DNA from: JAKOQB01 sp050258235
Lineage (GTDB): Bacteria; Pseudomonadota; Gammaproteobacteria; Burkholderiales; Burkholderiaceae_F
Assembly (NCBI GenBank): GCA_050258235.1
Contig: JBLMYK010000145.1
Location: 1-64,000, forward strand
Reading direction: 5' to 3'
Length of the DNA: 64,000 nt
Part shown: positions 45,552 to 54,683 of the stretch, one piece after another
Position numbering within the stretch: position 1 is the first letter of the stretch
How the letters are laid out: each line of letters starts with the position of its first letter
Position numbers and translations under genes: made by a program
The notes under the pieces: generated by a model
What the model was told of the DNA's origin: nothing
The model's database searches: none
What the model saw: only the letters and a program-made list of their open reading frames with translations

Positions 45552-48098
45552 ATGTCTGCTGTTCCGAACCAACCACCGATCAGCCTCGTGCCGCCCGGCG
45601 AGGAGTGCGCGCCGTCGCCCGGCAGCGACGCCGCCAACGAATACGGCGCCGCCAGCATCCAGATCCTCGAGGGCCTGGAAGCCGTACGCAAGCGGCCCGG
45701 CATGTACATCGGCGATACGCAGGATGGCACCGGGCTGCACCACATGGTGTTCGAGGTTGTCGACAACTCGATCGACGAAGCGCTCGCCGGCTACTGCGAC
45801 GACATCGTCGTCACCATTCACACCGACAACTCGATCTCGGTGATCGACAACGGGCGCGGCATTCCGACCGGCGTGAAGCTCGACGACAAGCACGACCCGA
45901 AGCGCTCCGCCGCCGAGATCGCGCTGACAGAACTGCACGCGGGGGGAAAGTTCAACCAGAACAGCTACAAGGTCTCGGGTGGCCTGCACGGCGTGGGCGT
46001 GTCGTGCGTCAACGCCCTGTCGAAGTGGCTGCGACTGACCGTGCGGCGCGACGGCCAGGTGCATTTCCTCGAGTTCCGCCGGGGCGCCGCGCAGAACCGC
46101 CGCGTCGAGACGCTGGACGGCGTGGCCGTGTCGCCGATGCACGTGCAGGGCAGCACCGACAAGCGCGGGACCGAGGTGCACTTCCTGCCCGACGAGGAGA
46201 TCTTCGGCAAGGTCGACTTCCACTACGAGGTGCTGTCGAAGCGGTTGCGCGAGCTGTCCTTCCTCAACAACGGCGTGCGCATCCGCCTCGTCGACCAGAG
46301 GAGCGGCAAGGAGGAGGACTTCGCGTTCTCCGGCGGCGTGAAGGGATTCGTCGAGTACATCAACAAGGCGAAGACGGTTCTGCACAACACGATCTTCTAC
46401 GCTGCCGGGGAAGCGGCCGGCATCGGCGTCGAGGTCGCGATGCAGTGGAACGACGGCTACAGCGAGAACCTGCTCGCGTTCACCAACAACATCCCGCAGA
46501 AGGATGGCGGCACGCATATCACCGGCCTGCGCGCAGCGATGACGCGCGTGCTGAACAAGTACATCGCCGAACACGAATTCGACAAGAAGGCTCGGGTCGA
46601 GACCAGCGGCGACGACATGCGCGAAGGCCTGACCTGCGTGCTGTCGGTCAAGGTGCCCGAGCCGAAGTTCAGCTCGCAGACCAAGGACAAGCTGGTGTCG
46701 AGCGAAGTGCGGCCGGCGGTGGAGGAGGTCGTTGCGCGCGCGCTCGAAAGCTACCTGCTGGAGAAGCCGGCCGACGCGAAGATCATCTGCGGCAAGATCG
46801 TCGAGGCGGCGCGCGCGCGCGAGGCGGCACGGCGGGCGCGCGAGATGACCCGGCGCAAGGGGCTGCTCGACGGCGCCGGCCTGCCCGGGAAGCTCGCCGA
46901 CTGCCAGGAGCGCGACCCGGCCAAGTGCGAGCTATACATCGTCGAGGGCGATTCGGCGGGAGGCAGCGCCAAGCAGGGGCGCGACCGCAAGTTCCAGGCG
47001 GTGCTGCCGTTGCGCGGCAAGGTGCTGAACGTCGAGAAGGCGCGCTTCGACAAGCTGATTTCGTCGGAGCAGATCGCGACCCTGATCACCGCGCTCGGCA
47101 CCGGAATCGGGCCGGAATTCAATCCCGACAAACTGCGCTATCACCGCATCATCGTGATGACCGACGCCGACGTGGATGGCGCGCACATCCGCACGCTGCT
47201 GCTGACTCTGTTCTACCGCCAGATGTCGCAGCTGGTCGAGCGCGGTCACATCTACATCGCGCAGCCGCCGCTGTACAAGGTCAAGCACGGCAAGGACGAG
47301 CGCTACATCAAGGACGACCACGAGCTCGCGCATTACCTGTTGCAGCTCGCGCTCGATGGCGCGCGCCTGTACCCGAGCGCGCAGGCGCTCGACGCGAACC
47401 AGCCGATCGTCGGCCCGGCGCTGGCGGAACTCGCGCGCCAGTATCTGCTCGCCGACGCCGTCGTGCGGCGGCTTGAGAACGTGATCGACCGCGGCGCGCT
47501 CGATGCGATCATGAACGGCGTCGCGCTCGACCTGCGCGACGCCGCGGCGGCCGAGGCCTCCGCCCGCGCGCTCGAAGCCGCAATGGGCAACCACACGGTC
47601 AGCGTCTACGCGCAGTACGACAGCGTGACCGACAAGCACCGGCTGCGCATCGAGCGTCGCCACCACGGCAACATCAAGGCAAGCCACATCGACGCCGACT
47701 TCACGCTCGGCGCCGACTATGCGGCACTGGCCGAGGCGGCGCGCACCTTCAAGGGGCTGGTCGGCGCGGGCGCGCGGGTGGCGCGCGATGACGGGAAAAG
47801 TGCGGGCGACAAGGCACGCGAAGCTCCGGTCGCAGACTTTCGCGGTGCAATGCAGTGGCTGCTGGCGCAGGCCGAGTCAGGGATCGGCAAGCAGCGCTAC
47901 AAGGGCCTGGGCGAGATGAACCCCGAGCAGTTGTGGGAAACGACGATGGACCCGGCGGTGCGCCGCCTGCTCAAGGTGCAGATCGAGGACGCGATCGGCG
48001 CCGACCAGATCTTCACTACGCTGATGGGCGACGAGGTCGAGCCGCGCCGCCAGTTCATCGAGGTCAACGCGCTGGCGGCCGGCAACATCGACGTCTGA
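45552..48098 (+). CDS. gyrB: DNA gyrase subunit B
   Basis: GyrB is the ATPase subunit of gyrase. The ATG at 45552 with an AAGGA Shine-Dalgarno gives 848 residues. The GHKL ATPase domain contains VRKRPGMYIGDTQDGTGLHH and VDNSIDEALAGY; the TOPRIM domain has EGDSAGGSAKQGRDR; the C-terminal part contains the proteobacterial insert and ends with the GIGKQRYKGLGEMNPEQLWE motif. It has an N-terminal Pro/Glu-rich extension of about 35 residues, longer than in E. coli. The gene is convergent with the MaoC gene. Confidence 0.97.
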   Translation: MSAVPNQPPISLVPPGEECAPSPGSDAANEYGAASIQILEGLEAVRKRPGMYIGDTQDGTGLHHMVFEVVDNSIDEALAGYCDDIVVTIHTDNSISVIDNGRGIPTGVKLDDKHDPKRSAAEIALTELHAGGKFNQNSYKVSGGLHGVGVSCVNALSKWLRLTVRRDGQVHFLEFRRGAAQNRRVETLDGVAVSPMHVQGSTDKRGTEVHFLPDEEIFGKVDFHYEVLSKRLRELSFLNNGVRIRLVDQRSGKEEDFAFSGGVKGFVEYINKAKTVLHNTIFYAAGEAAGIGVEVAMQWNDGYSENLLAFTNNIPQKDGGTHITGLRAAMTRVLNKYIAEHEFDKKARVETSGDDMREGLTCVLSVKVPEPKFSSQTKDKLVSSEVRPAVEEVVARALESYLLEKPADAKIICGKIVEAARAREAARRAREMTRRKGLLDGAGLPGKLADCQERDPAKCELYIVEGDSAGGSAKQGRDRKFQAVLPLRGKVLNVEKARFDKLISSEQIATLITALGTGIGPEFNPDKLRYHRIIVMTDADVDGAHIRTLLLTLFYRQMSQLVERGHIYIAQPPLYKVKHGKDERYIKDDHELAHYLLQLALDGARLYPSAQALDANQPIVGPALAELARQYLLADAVVRRLENVIDRGALDAIMNGVALDLRDAAAAEASARALEAAMGNHTVSVYAQYDSVTDKHRLRIERRHHGNIKASHIDADFTLGADYAALAEAARTFKGLVGAGARVARDDGKSAGDKAREAPVADFRGAMQWLLAQAESGIGKQRYKGLGEMNPEQLWETTMDPAVRRLLKVQIEDAIGADQIFTTLMGDEVEPRRQFIEVNALAAGNIDV

Positions 48099-48107
48099 GC
48101 GCCGGCC

Positions 48108-48548
48108 TCATGCGGCCGGCACGTCGAACAGGCTGGTGGCCTCGAGGTCAAGAACTTCCTGGCCGGATGAATTGAAGAGCTGCCAGCGCCAGCGCAGGAT
48201 CCCCAGCGTCGGCTGGCTGCGCGAGCGCCGCGTTTCAAGCACATGAGCGCGCAGCGTCAGCGCGTCGCCAGGCCGGACCGCGTTGGGCCATTTCACGTAT
48301 GCCACGCCCGGCGATGCGAACGACTCCGAATCGTGCAGCACCGCTTCGGTCGCCAGGCGCATCGCTATGCCGCAGGTCTGCCAGCCGCTGGCGATCAGGC
48401 CGCCGAACCGCCCCGCCTGCGCGGCTGCGGGGTCGGTGTGGAACCACTGCGGGTCGTAGTCGCGCGCGAAATTCAGCACCGCGTCCTCGGTGATGAGGTA
48501 TGGCCCGGCTTCGATCACCTGGCCCGCGTGGAGGTCGGCGAATTTCAC
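48108..48548 (-). CDS. MaoC-like hot-dog dehydratase
   Basis: The 146-residue protein has the MaoC/(R)-enoyl-CoA hydratase active-site pattern DYDPQWFHTDPAAAQAGRFG and GGLIASGWQTCGIAMRL. Such proteins hydrate or dehydrate acyl-CoA intermediates. It starts right after boxA (stop and start adjoin, and the ATG lies 1 base from boxA end) and is probably co-transcribed with the box genes, so a role on ring-cleavage acyl-CoA products is plausible but inferred. It is convergent with gyrB, with a 9-base gap. Confidence 0.87.
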   Translation of the reverse strand: MKFADLHAGQVIEAGPYLITEDAVLNFARDYDPQWFHTDPAAAQAGRFGGLIASGWQTCGIAMRLATEAVLHDSESFASPGVAYVKWPNAVRPGDALTLRAHVLETRRSRSQPTLGILRWRWQLFNSSGQEVLDLEATSLFDVPAA

Positions 48549-49832
48549 TCAGTAGGTCTCCAGGTGCAGCCGGCCCTCCCGCTTCAGGGACGCGGCCACG
48601 GCGTCCCATGAAAGCCCGGCTTGTTGCGCGATGTCGCGCAGCGCGAGCACCACGCCCTCTTCCATTGCCTTGAGTCCGCAAACGTAGAGGTAGGTATTCG
48701 GATCGGCCAGCATCGGTGCGAGATCGGCGGCGCGCCCGCGCATCGCGTCCTGCACATAACGCTTCGGCTGCCCCGGCGTGCGCGAGAACGCGAAGCTGAT
48801 GTCGATGAAGTCCTTCGGCAGGTTCTGCAGCGGACCGAAGTACGGCAGGTCCTCCTTGGTGCGGGCGCCGAAGAACAGCATCAGCTTGCCGCCCTCGAAC
48901 TTGCCGGACTTGCGCAGGCGGCGGCGCCACTCGGTCATCGCGCGCATCGGCGCGGATCCGGTTCCGGTGCAGATCATCACGATGTTGGAACGCGGATGAT
49001 TCGGCATCAGGAAGCTGGCGCCGAACGGGCCGATCACCTGCACCTTGTCGCCCACCTTCAGGTCGCACATGTAGTTGCTTGCGACGCCGCGCACGGGATT
49101 GCCCTGGTGGTCCTGCAGCACCCGCTTGATCGTCAGCGCCAGGTTGTTGTACCCGGGCCGCTCGCCGTTGCGCGCGCTCGACACCGAATACTGGCGCGGA
49201 TGGTGCGGCCGGCCGCTGGCATCGATTCCCGGGGGAATCACGCCGATCGACTGGCCCTCCAGCACGGGAAACGGCATCGTGCCGAGGTCCAGCACGATGT
49301 GGTGCGTGTCGTATTCGCGTCCGACCTCGGTCACGCGCACGTTGCCTGCGACCGTGGCCGTCACATACTTCTCTGCGGCCCTCGGCCCGTACAGATTCGT
49401 GTACGCGTGCGCAGCGGACCACGGCGGAACGGTGGCGTTGTATTCGCTGGCGTTGAAGGTCCCCTCGCCGGTCATTGTGCCGGCGGCATCGGGCGCGGGC
49501 GCCGTGACGGGCGCGGGCGCCTCCAGGGTCACCCCCGCGTCGGCCAGCTGCTCTGACGTCAGCTCGGCCGGGAGCGCATCCCAGGTCAGCTGCTCGGCGA
49601 CGCTGTAGGCGCTGGCGCGCGGCATCGTGCGCCAGTTGTCGATCGCGCCGGTCGGGCAGGGTGGAATACAGGCCAGGCAGTGCTCGCACTTGGCGGCATC
49701 GACGACGTAGTTGCGGTCATCATGCGTGACCGCGCCCTTTGGGCAAGTGGCCTCGCAGGTGTTGCAGCGGATGCAGATCTCCGGGTCGATCAGGTGCTGC
49801 TTGATGAAGACCCCTTCGACCGCGGCGTTCAT
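48549..49832 (-). CDS. boxA: Benzoyl-CoA epoxidase reductase component BoxA
   Basis: BoxA passes electrons from NADPH to the oxygenase BoxB in aerobic benzoyl-CoA degradation. The 427-residue protein has an N-terminal pair of 4Fe-4S clusters (CIRCNTCEATCPKG and CEHCLACIPPCPTG), a linker, and a ferredoxin-NADP reductase module with RQYSVSSARNG (flavin site) and GTGSAPMRAM (nucleotide site). The C-terminal Tyr fits this reductase class. It is downstream of boxB by 25 bases. Confidence 0.95.
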   Translation of the reverse strand: MNAAVEGVFIKQHLIDPEICIRCNTCEATCPKGAVTHDDRNYVVDAAKCEHCLACIPPCPTGAIDNWRTMPRASAYSVAEQLTWDALPAELTSEQLADAGVTLEAPAPVTAPAPDAAGTMTGEGTFNASEYNATVPPWSAAHAYTNLYGPRAAEKYVTATVAGNVRVTEVGREYDTHHIVLDLGTMPFPVLEGQSIGVIPPGIDASGRPHHPRQYSVSSARNGERPGYNNLALTIKRVLQDHQGNPVRGVASNYMCDLKVGDKVQVIGPFGASFLMPNHPRSNIVMICTGTGSAPMRAMTEWRRRLRKSGKFEGGKLMLFFGARTKEDLPYFGPLQNLPKDFIDISFAFSRTPGQPKRYVQDAMRGRAADLAPMLADPNTYLYVCGLKAMEEGVVLALRDIAQQAGLSWDAVAASLKREGRLHLETY

Positions 49833-49857
49833 GGCGGCGTCTCCGTCCGGAACGATC

Positions 49858-51285
<1,428 letters not shown>

Positions 51286-51321
51286 GCTGGTTTCCCGTGA
51301 AGGTTGTCGCTATCTCTGATC

Positions 51322-51409
51322 CGTTGTTCGTTGCCCGTTGTCGGTTGTCCGTTGTCCGCAAAGTCTGCGCGTGTGCACGGTCTGCGCAGAACGGAGAACG
51401 GGCAACGGC
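51322..51409. repeat. CGTTGTC-type heptamer array between boxB and boxC
   Basis: Five heptamers CGTTGTT CGTTGCC and similar (51322-51356) are followed after about 30 bases by the inverted-type units GAACGGA GAACGGG CAACGGC (51389-51409). The two halves can pair over about 20 bases. The same kind of array lies at 9653-9725 in the atp operon, 41 kb away. Confidence 0.72.
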
Positions 51410-51411
51410 CC

Positions 51412-53067
51412 TTAGACGCGGCTCCAGTCGAAGGCGGCTTTTTCGCCCTTGCCATAGACCTTCAGCGCGCCCTTGTCGCCGACCGCGTTCGGGCGCTGGA
51501 AGATCCAGTTCTGCCACGCAGTCAGTCGACCGAAGATCCGGGTGAACATGGTTTCACGGCCGTTGAAGCGCAGGTTCGCCTCCATGCCCGTCAGGGCATC
51601 GGGCGACATCGCGACGCGCTCCTCGACGGCGATTCTGACCTCGTCCGCCCAGTCGATGTCGTCCGGATTCGACGTCACGAGCCCGAGGGCGAACGCGGCG
51701 TCCGCATCCAGCATTTCGCCGGCGCGGGCGCGCACCGCGTCGAGCGGTCCGGGCTCCTCATAGAAGCGGCGGGCAAGACGGCTCTGGTCGGTGGCCATCG
51801 GGTAGAGGCCGAAGTTGACCTCGCCGACGGCAAGCCGCGGCGCGCGCGGATCGTCGGGCGCGGCGAGCATGTAGCTGCGGTCGCAGGCGAGCGCGAGTTC
51901 AAGCAGCGTGCCGGCGAAGCAAGAACCCGGCTCGATCAGCGCGAACAGGCTGCGCGACGAAACGTCGAGGCGGCTCAGCGTCCTGCGCAGCAGCCCGATC
52001 GTCTCGCGCACGAACCAGTGGTCGCGATGGGCCAGCAGCGTGGCGTCCGTCGCCAGCATCGCGGCGGCGTCGCCCTCGGTCTTCAGCAGCCAGGTGCCAA
52101 TGTCGAGTTCGTTGGTGCGCATCGACAGGATCGCGTCGTCGAGCTCGCGCGCCAGCGCGAGCGGATACCAGTTGGCACCGGCAGCGAGGATCGCCTCGAT
52201 CGTTGCCGGCTGTTCGGCGCCTGGTCCCCGGACGGTGAACGTCGCCGTGCGCCGAGCGCGGTCGACCTCGACCTTCACATTCGTGTAGCGCAGCGCGTCG
52301 GCCTCGATCGTGCGGTTCAGCGGAGCCAGTTCGATGCCCTTCGCATCCGCCGGCCGGTCGCTGAGCTCCGCCAGCGCCAGCGCGCGCTCGCGCACCCGCT
52401 GCGCGAACACCGCCGGGCGGGCGATATCGTCGACGAGGCGCCAGTCCTTCGCCCTCTGCCCGCGCACACCCTCGGTCGTGGTGCAGAAGATGTCGGCGAG
52501 ATCGTGGCGAACATGGCGCTTGTCCGTCACGCGCGTCAGGCCACCCGTGCCCGGCAGCACGCCCAGCAGCGGCACCTCGGGCAGGCTTACCGCGCTCGAC
52601 CGGTCGTCGACCAGGATGATCTCGTCGCAGGCAAGCGCGAGCTCGTAGCCGCCACCGGCGCACGAACCGTTGACCGCGGCGATGAACTTCAGCCCCGACT
52701 GGCGGCTGGAATCTTCCAGTCCGTTGCGCGTCTCGTTGGTGAACTTGCAGAAATTGACCTTCCACGCGTGGCTGGAGACGCCGAGCATGAAGATGTTGGC
52801 CCCCGAACAGAACACCCGGTCCTTCAGGCTCGTGAGGACCACGGTGCGGACTTCGGGATGCTCGAAGCGGATGCGGTTCACCGCGTCGTTCAGTTCAATG
52901 TCGACGCCGAGGTCGTAACTGTTCAGCTTCAGCTTGTAGCCCGGCCGCAAGCCCGCGTTCTCGTCGAAATCGGCGGCCAGAGTGGCGACCGGCCCGTCGA
53001 ATTCGAGTTTCCAGTGCCGATACCGCGCGGGTTCGGTCTGATAGTCGACACGAAGTTCATTGCTCAC
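51412..53067 (-). CDS. boxC: 2,3-epoxybenzoyl-CoA dihydrolase BoxC
   Basis: BoxC opens the epoxide and ring of 2,3-epoxybenzoyl-CoA, giving 3,4-dehydroadipyl-CoA semialdehyde and formate. The 551-residue protein is a double crotonase-type fold, with DENAGLRPGYKLKLNSYDLG, VFCSGANIFMLG and NGSCAGGGYELALACDEIIL (oxyanion loops). The GTG at 53067 has a GGGAG Shine-Dalgarno. A longer frame to 53106 starts within the promoter region and was rejected. It is the first gene of the boxC-boxB-boxA-maoC operon. Confidence 0.95.
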   Translation of the reverse strand: MSNELRVDYQTEPARYRHWKLEFDGPVATLAADFDENAGLRPGYKLKLNSYDLGVDIELNDAVNRIRFEHPEVRTVVLTSLKDRVFCSGANIFMLGVSSHAWKVNFCKFTNETRNGLEDSSRQSGLKFIAAVNGSCAGGGYELALACDEIILVDDRSSAVSLPEVPLLGVLPGTGGLTRVTDKRHVRHDLADIFCTTTEGVRGQRAKDWRLVDDIARPAVFAQRVRERALALAELSDRPADAKGIELAPLNRTIEADALRYTNVKVEVDRARRTATFTVRGPGAEQPATIEAILAAGANWYPLALARELDDAILSMRTNELDIGTWLLKTEGDAAAMLATDATLLAHRDHWFVRETIGLLRRTLSRLDVSSRSLFALIEPGSCFAGTLLELALACDRSYMLAAPDDPRAPRLAVGEVNFGLYPMATDQSRLARRFYEEPGPLDAVRARAGEMLDADAAFALGLVTSNPDDIDWADEVRIAVEERVAMSPDALTGMEANLRFNGRETMFTRIFGRLTAWQNWIFQRPNAVGDKGALKVYGKGEKAAFDWSRV

Positions 53068-53121
53068 CGCTTCGTCTCCCGAATATGGAAAAATAATGCA
53101 TAGCACGACAAGCAGATAGGC

Positions 53122-53150
53122 ATCATAATTCCTATTTGCGGCGGCGTCAA
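53122..53150 (-). promoter_or_regulatory. Strong sigma-70-type promoter of the box operon with nested inverted repeat
   Basis: Read leftward, TTGACG (53145-53150) and TATGAT (53122-53127) are separated by exactly 17 bases. An inverted repeat ATAGG-N10-CCTAT (53116-53135) is centred on the -10 box, and TGCATAGCACGACAAGC (53098-53114) lies at the expected transcription start. Repressor binding here would block the promoter. That it is BoxR is inference. Confidence 0.7.
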
Positions 53151-53175
53151 CCGCGCTCCTGCGCGATCCCGCGGG

Positions 53176-54138
53176 TCACGCCGCAAGGCGAAGCGCGCGG
53201 CGCACCAGTTCGCGCAGGGCGACGAAGGTCTCCTCGAGCGGCTGGGCGCTGGTATCGAGCCTGAATTCGGCCTTGGAGTAGAACGCGGCGCGCCCCGCGA
53301 GGATGCGTTTCAGGTCCTCCATCGCCTCGGCGCTGGACGACATCGGTCGCAGGTCGCCCTGCGCGGTCACCCGCCTCATGTGATCTTCCGGGTCCGCATG
53401 AAGCCAGACCGTGGTGCAGTGGGCGAGCAGCAGATTGAACGTCGCCGGATCCGAAACCAGTCCGCCGGGTATCGCGAGGATCGCCTCCGGATAGATCTGG
53501 ATCGCCTCCTCCAGCGCGCGCCTTTCGTAGCGCCGGTAGGCATTCATGCCGTACAGCGCCTGGATCTCGGAGATCGTGCAGCCGGCGAACTTTTCGATTT
53601 CGCGGCTCAGCTCGACGAACGGAAATCCCAGGTCGTCGGCGAGCATCTGCCCGAGGGTCGACTTGCCGGCACCGCGCAGGCCGATCAGCGCGACGCGCGA
53701 ACTGCGCGCCGCATTGGCGCCGCCGGTGCCCAGCATTTCGCCGATCGCGCCGCGCACGCGCCGCAGCGTGGCCTCATCGCGGTGTTCGAGCAGCTCGCGG
53801 ATCAGCAGCCACTCGGGCGTAGAGGTCGTCACGTCGCCGAGCAGTTCCGCGAGCGGGCATTGCAGCGCGCCGGCGACCTGTTGCAGCACCAAAATCGACG
53901 CGTTGCCGATGCCGTACTCGAGGTTGGCCAGGTGTCGTTCCGAGATATCGGCCGACAGCGCAACCGCCTTGCGCGTGAGGCCCCTGCGGGCTCGCAGCGC
54001 CCGAACCCGCTCGCCGAGCAACACAAGAAACGGGTTCTTTGCGTCCGCGTCCCTCGGCGCTGCAACGGCGCCCAAGCCGCGATCCGCTGCAGCATTGTCG
54101 GCCGAAAGAGAACCCCGATGAACTATCGTGCTTGACAT
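53176..54138 (-). CDS. boxR: BoxR/BzdR-type transcriptional regulator
   Basis: The 320-residue protein has an N-terminal helix-turn-helix of the XRE type (VRALRARRGLTRKAVALSAD and ISERHLANLEYGIGNASILV, about residues 40-85). It also has a C-terminal shikimate-kinase-like domain with P-loop LIGLRGAGKSTLGQMLA (about residues 147-163), the BzdR/BoxR architecture. In known cases the ligand is benzoyl-CoA, which relieves repression. The ATG at 54138 has GAGG before it; GTG at 54153 is an alternative. It lies 108 bases upstream of boxC, same direction, and divergent from the DUF4863 gene. Confidence 0.92.
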   Translation of the reverse strand: MSSTIVHRGSLSADNAAADRGLGAVAAPRDADAKNPFLVLLGERVRALRARRGLTRKAVALSADISERHLANLEYGIGNASILVLQQVAGALQCPLAELLGDVTTSTPEWLLIRELLEHRDEATLRRVRGAIGEMLGTGGANAARSSRVALIGLRGAGKSTLGQMLADDLGFPFVELSREIEKFAGCTISEIQALYGMNAYRRYERRALEEAIQIYPEAILAIPGGLVSDPATFNLLLAHCTTVWLHADPEDHMRRVTAQGDLRPMSSSAEAMEDLKRILAGRAAFYSKAEFRLDTSAQPLEETFVALRELVRRALRLAA

Positions 54139-54200
54139 GAACTGCCTCGCCACCTATCGTGGGACGCAAGCACAATAGTTCATCAATCTTTACGGTGCAA
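54120..54200. promoter_or_regulatory. Divergent promoters with overlapping 15-bp inverted repeat (putative BoxR operator)
   Basis: GAACTATCGTGCTTG (54120-54134) and CAAGCACAATAGTTC (54167-54181) form an inverted repeat with one mismatch. On the + strand TTGACA (54132-54137) and TATCGT (54155-54160) are 17 bases apart. On the - strand TTGCAC (complement of 54195-54200) and TATTGT (complement of 54172-54177) are also 17 bases apart. Each arm touches one promoter. CTATCGTG occurs directly repeated at 54123 and 54154. Confidence 0.72.
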
Positions 54201-54218
54201 GCCTGAGAGGTCGACGAA

Positions 54219-54683
54219 ATGTCTCAGCACGCATTCCGCGAGCAGATCGCGCAACTCACCGCACGCCTCGCTGGCCGCCCGCTGGATGCGACGCTGGATG
54301 CCTGGCTCAACCGCGAATGCGGTCCGGCCAGCGACACCTACGAGGCGCTGTTCCGCTCATGTCGACAGGGCGTCGCCGAGGGCTGGCTGTGCGATCGCGA
54401 GGCCGGCGGAATTCGTTATGGACGGATCTTCAAGCCCGCGCCGGACCTGCACGGCTATTCGGTCGACGTGGTCGACATGAAGGACATCGCGGGGCCGCAT
54501 CACGTGCATCCGAACGGAGAGATCGACCTGATCATGCCGATCGAGGGCGACGCCCGCTTCGACGGCCGGCCGGCGGGCTGGCTCGTCTGCCCGCCCGGAA
54601 GTGCGCACCGCCCGACGGTGTCGGACGGCCGCGCTCTCGTGCTCTATCTGCTGCCCGACGGCCGCATCGACTTCACGAAATGA
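54219..54683 (+). CDS. DUF4863 family protein (4-hydroxylaminobenzoate lyase-like)
   Basis: The 154-residue protein looks like a small cupin-type DUF4863 member: GPHHVHPNGEIDLIMPIEGD carries conserved His and Glu, and GWLVCPPGSAHRPTVSDGRA closes the barrel. One characterised relative is 4-hydroxylaminobenzoate lyase (PnbB). My recollection is that proteins of this type also sit in box clusters, where no such substrate is expected, so the true role is open. It is divergent from boxR, and the next gene overlaps its stop. The start has a GAGAGG-type Shine-Dalgarno. Confidence 0.75.
   Translation: MSQHAFREQIAQLTARLAGRPLDATLDAWLNRECGPASDTYEALFRSCRQGVAEGWLCDREAGGIRYGRIFKPAPDLHGYSVDVVDMKDIAGPHHVHPNGEIDLIMPIEGDARFDGRPAGWLVCPPGSAHRPTVSDGRALVLYLLPDGRIDFTK

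Noticed and set aside
48295..48310. TTTCACGTA motif in the maoC gene as parS
   Set aside because: Only half of the palindrome is present.
54317..54679. Upstream extension of the 567-residue protein frame
   Set aside because: It is a shadow of the DUF4863 gene. The ATG at 54680 overlaps the DUF4863 stop as expected for coupled genes.
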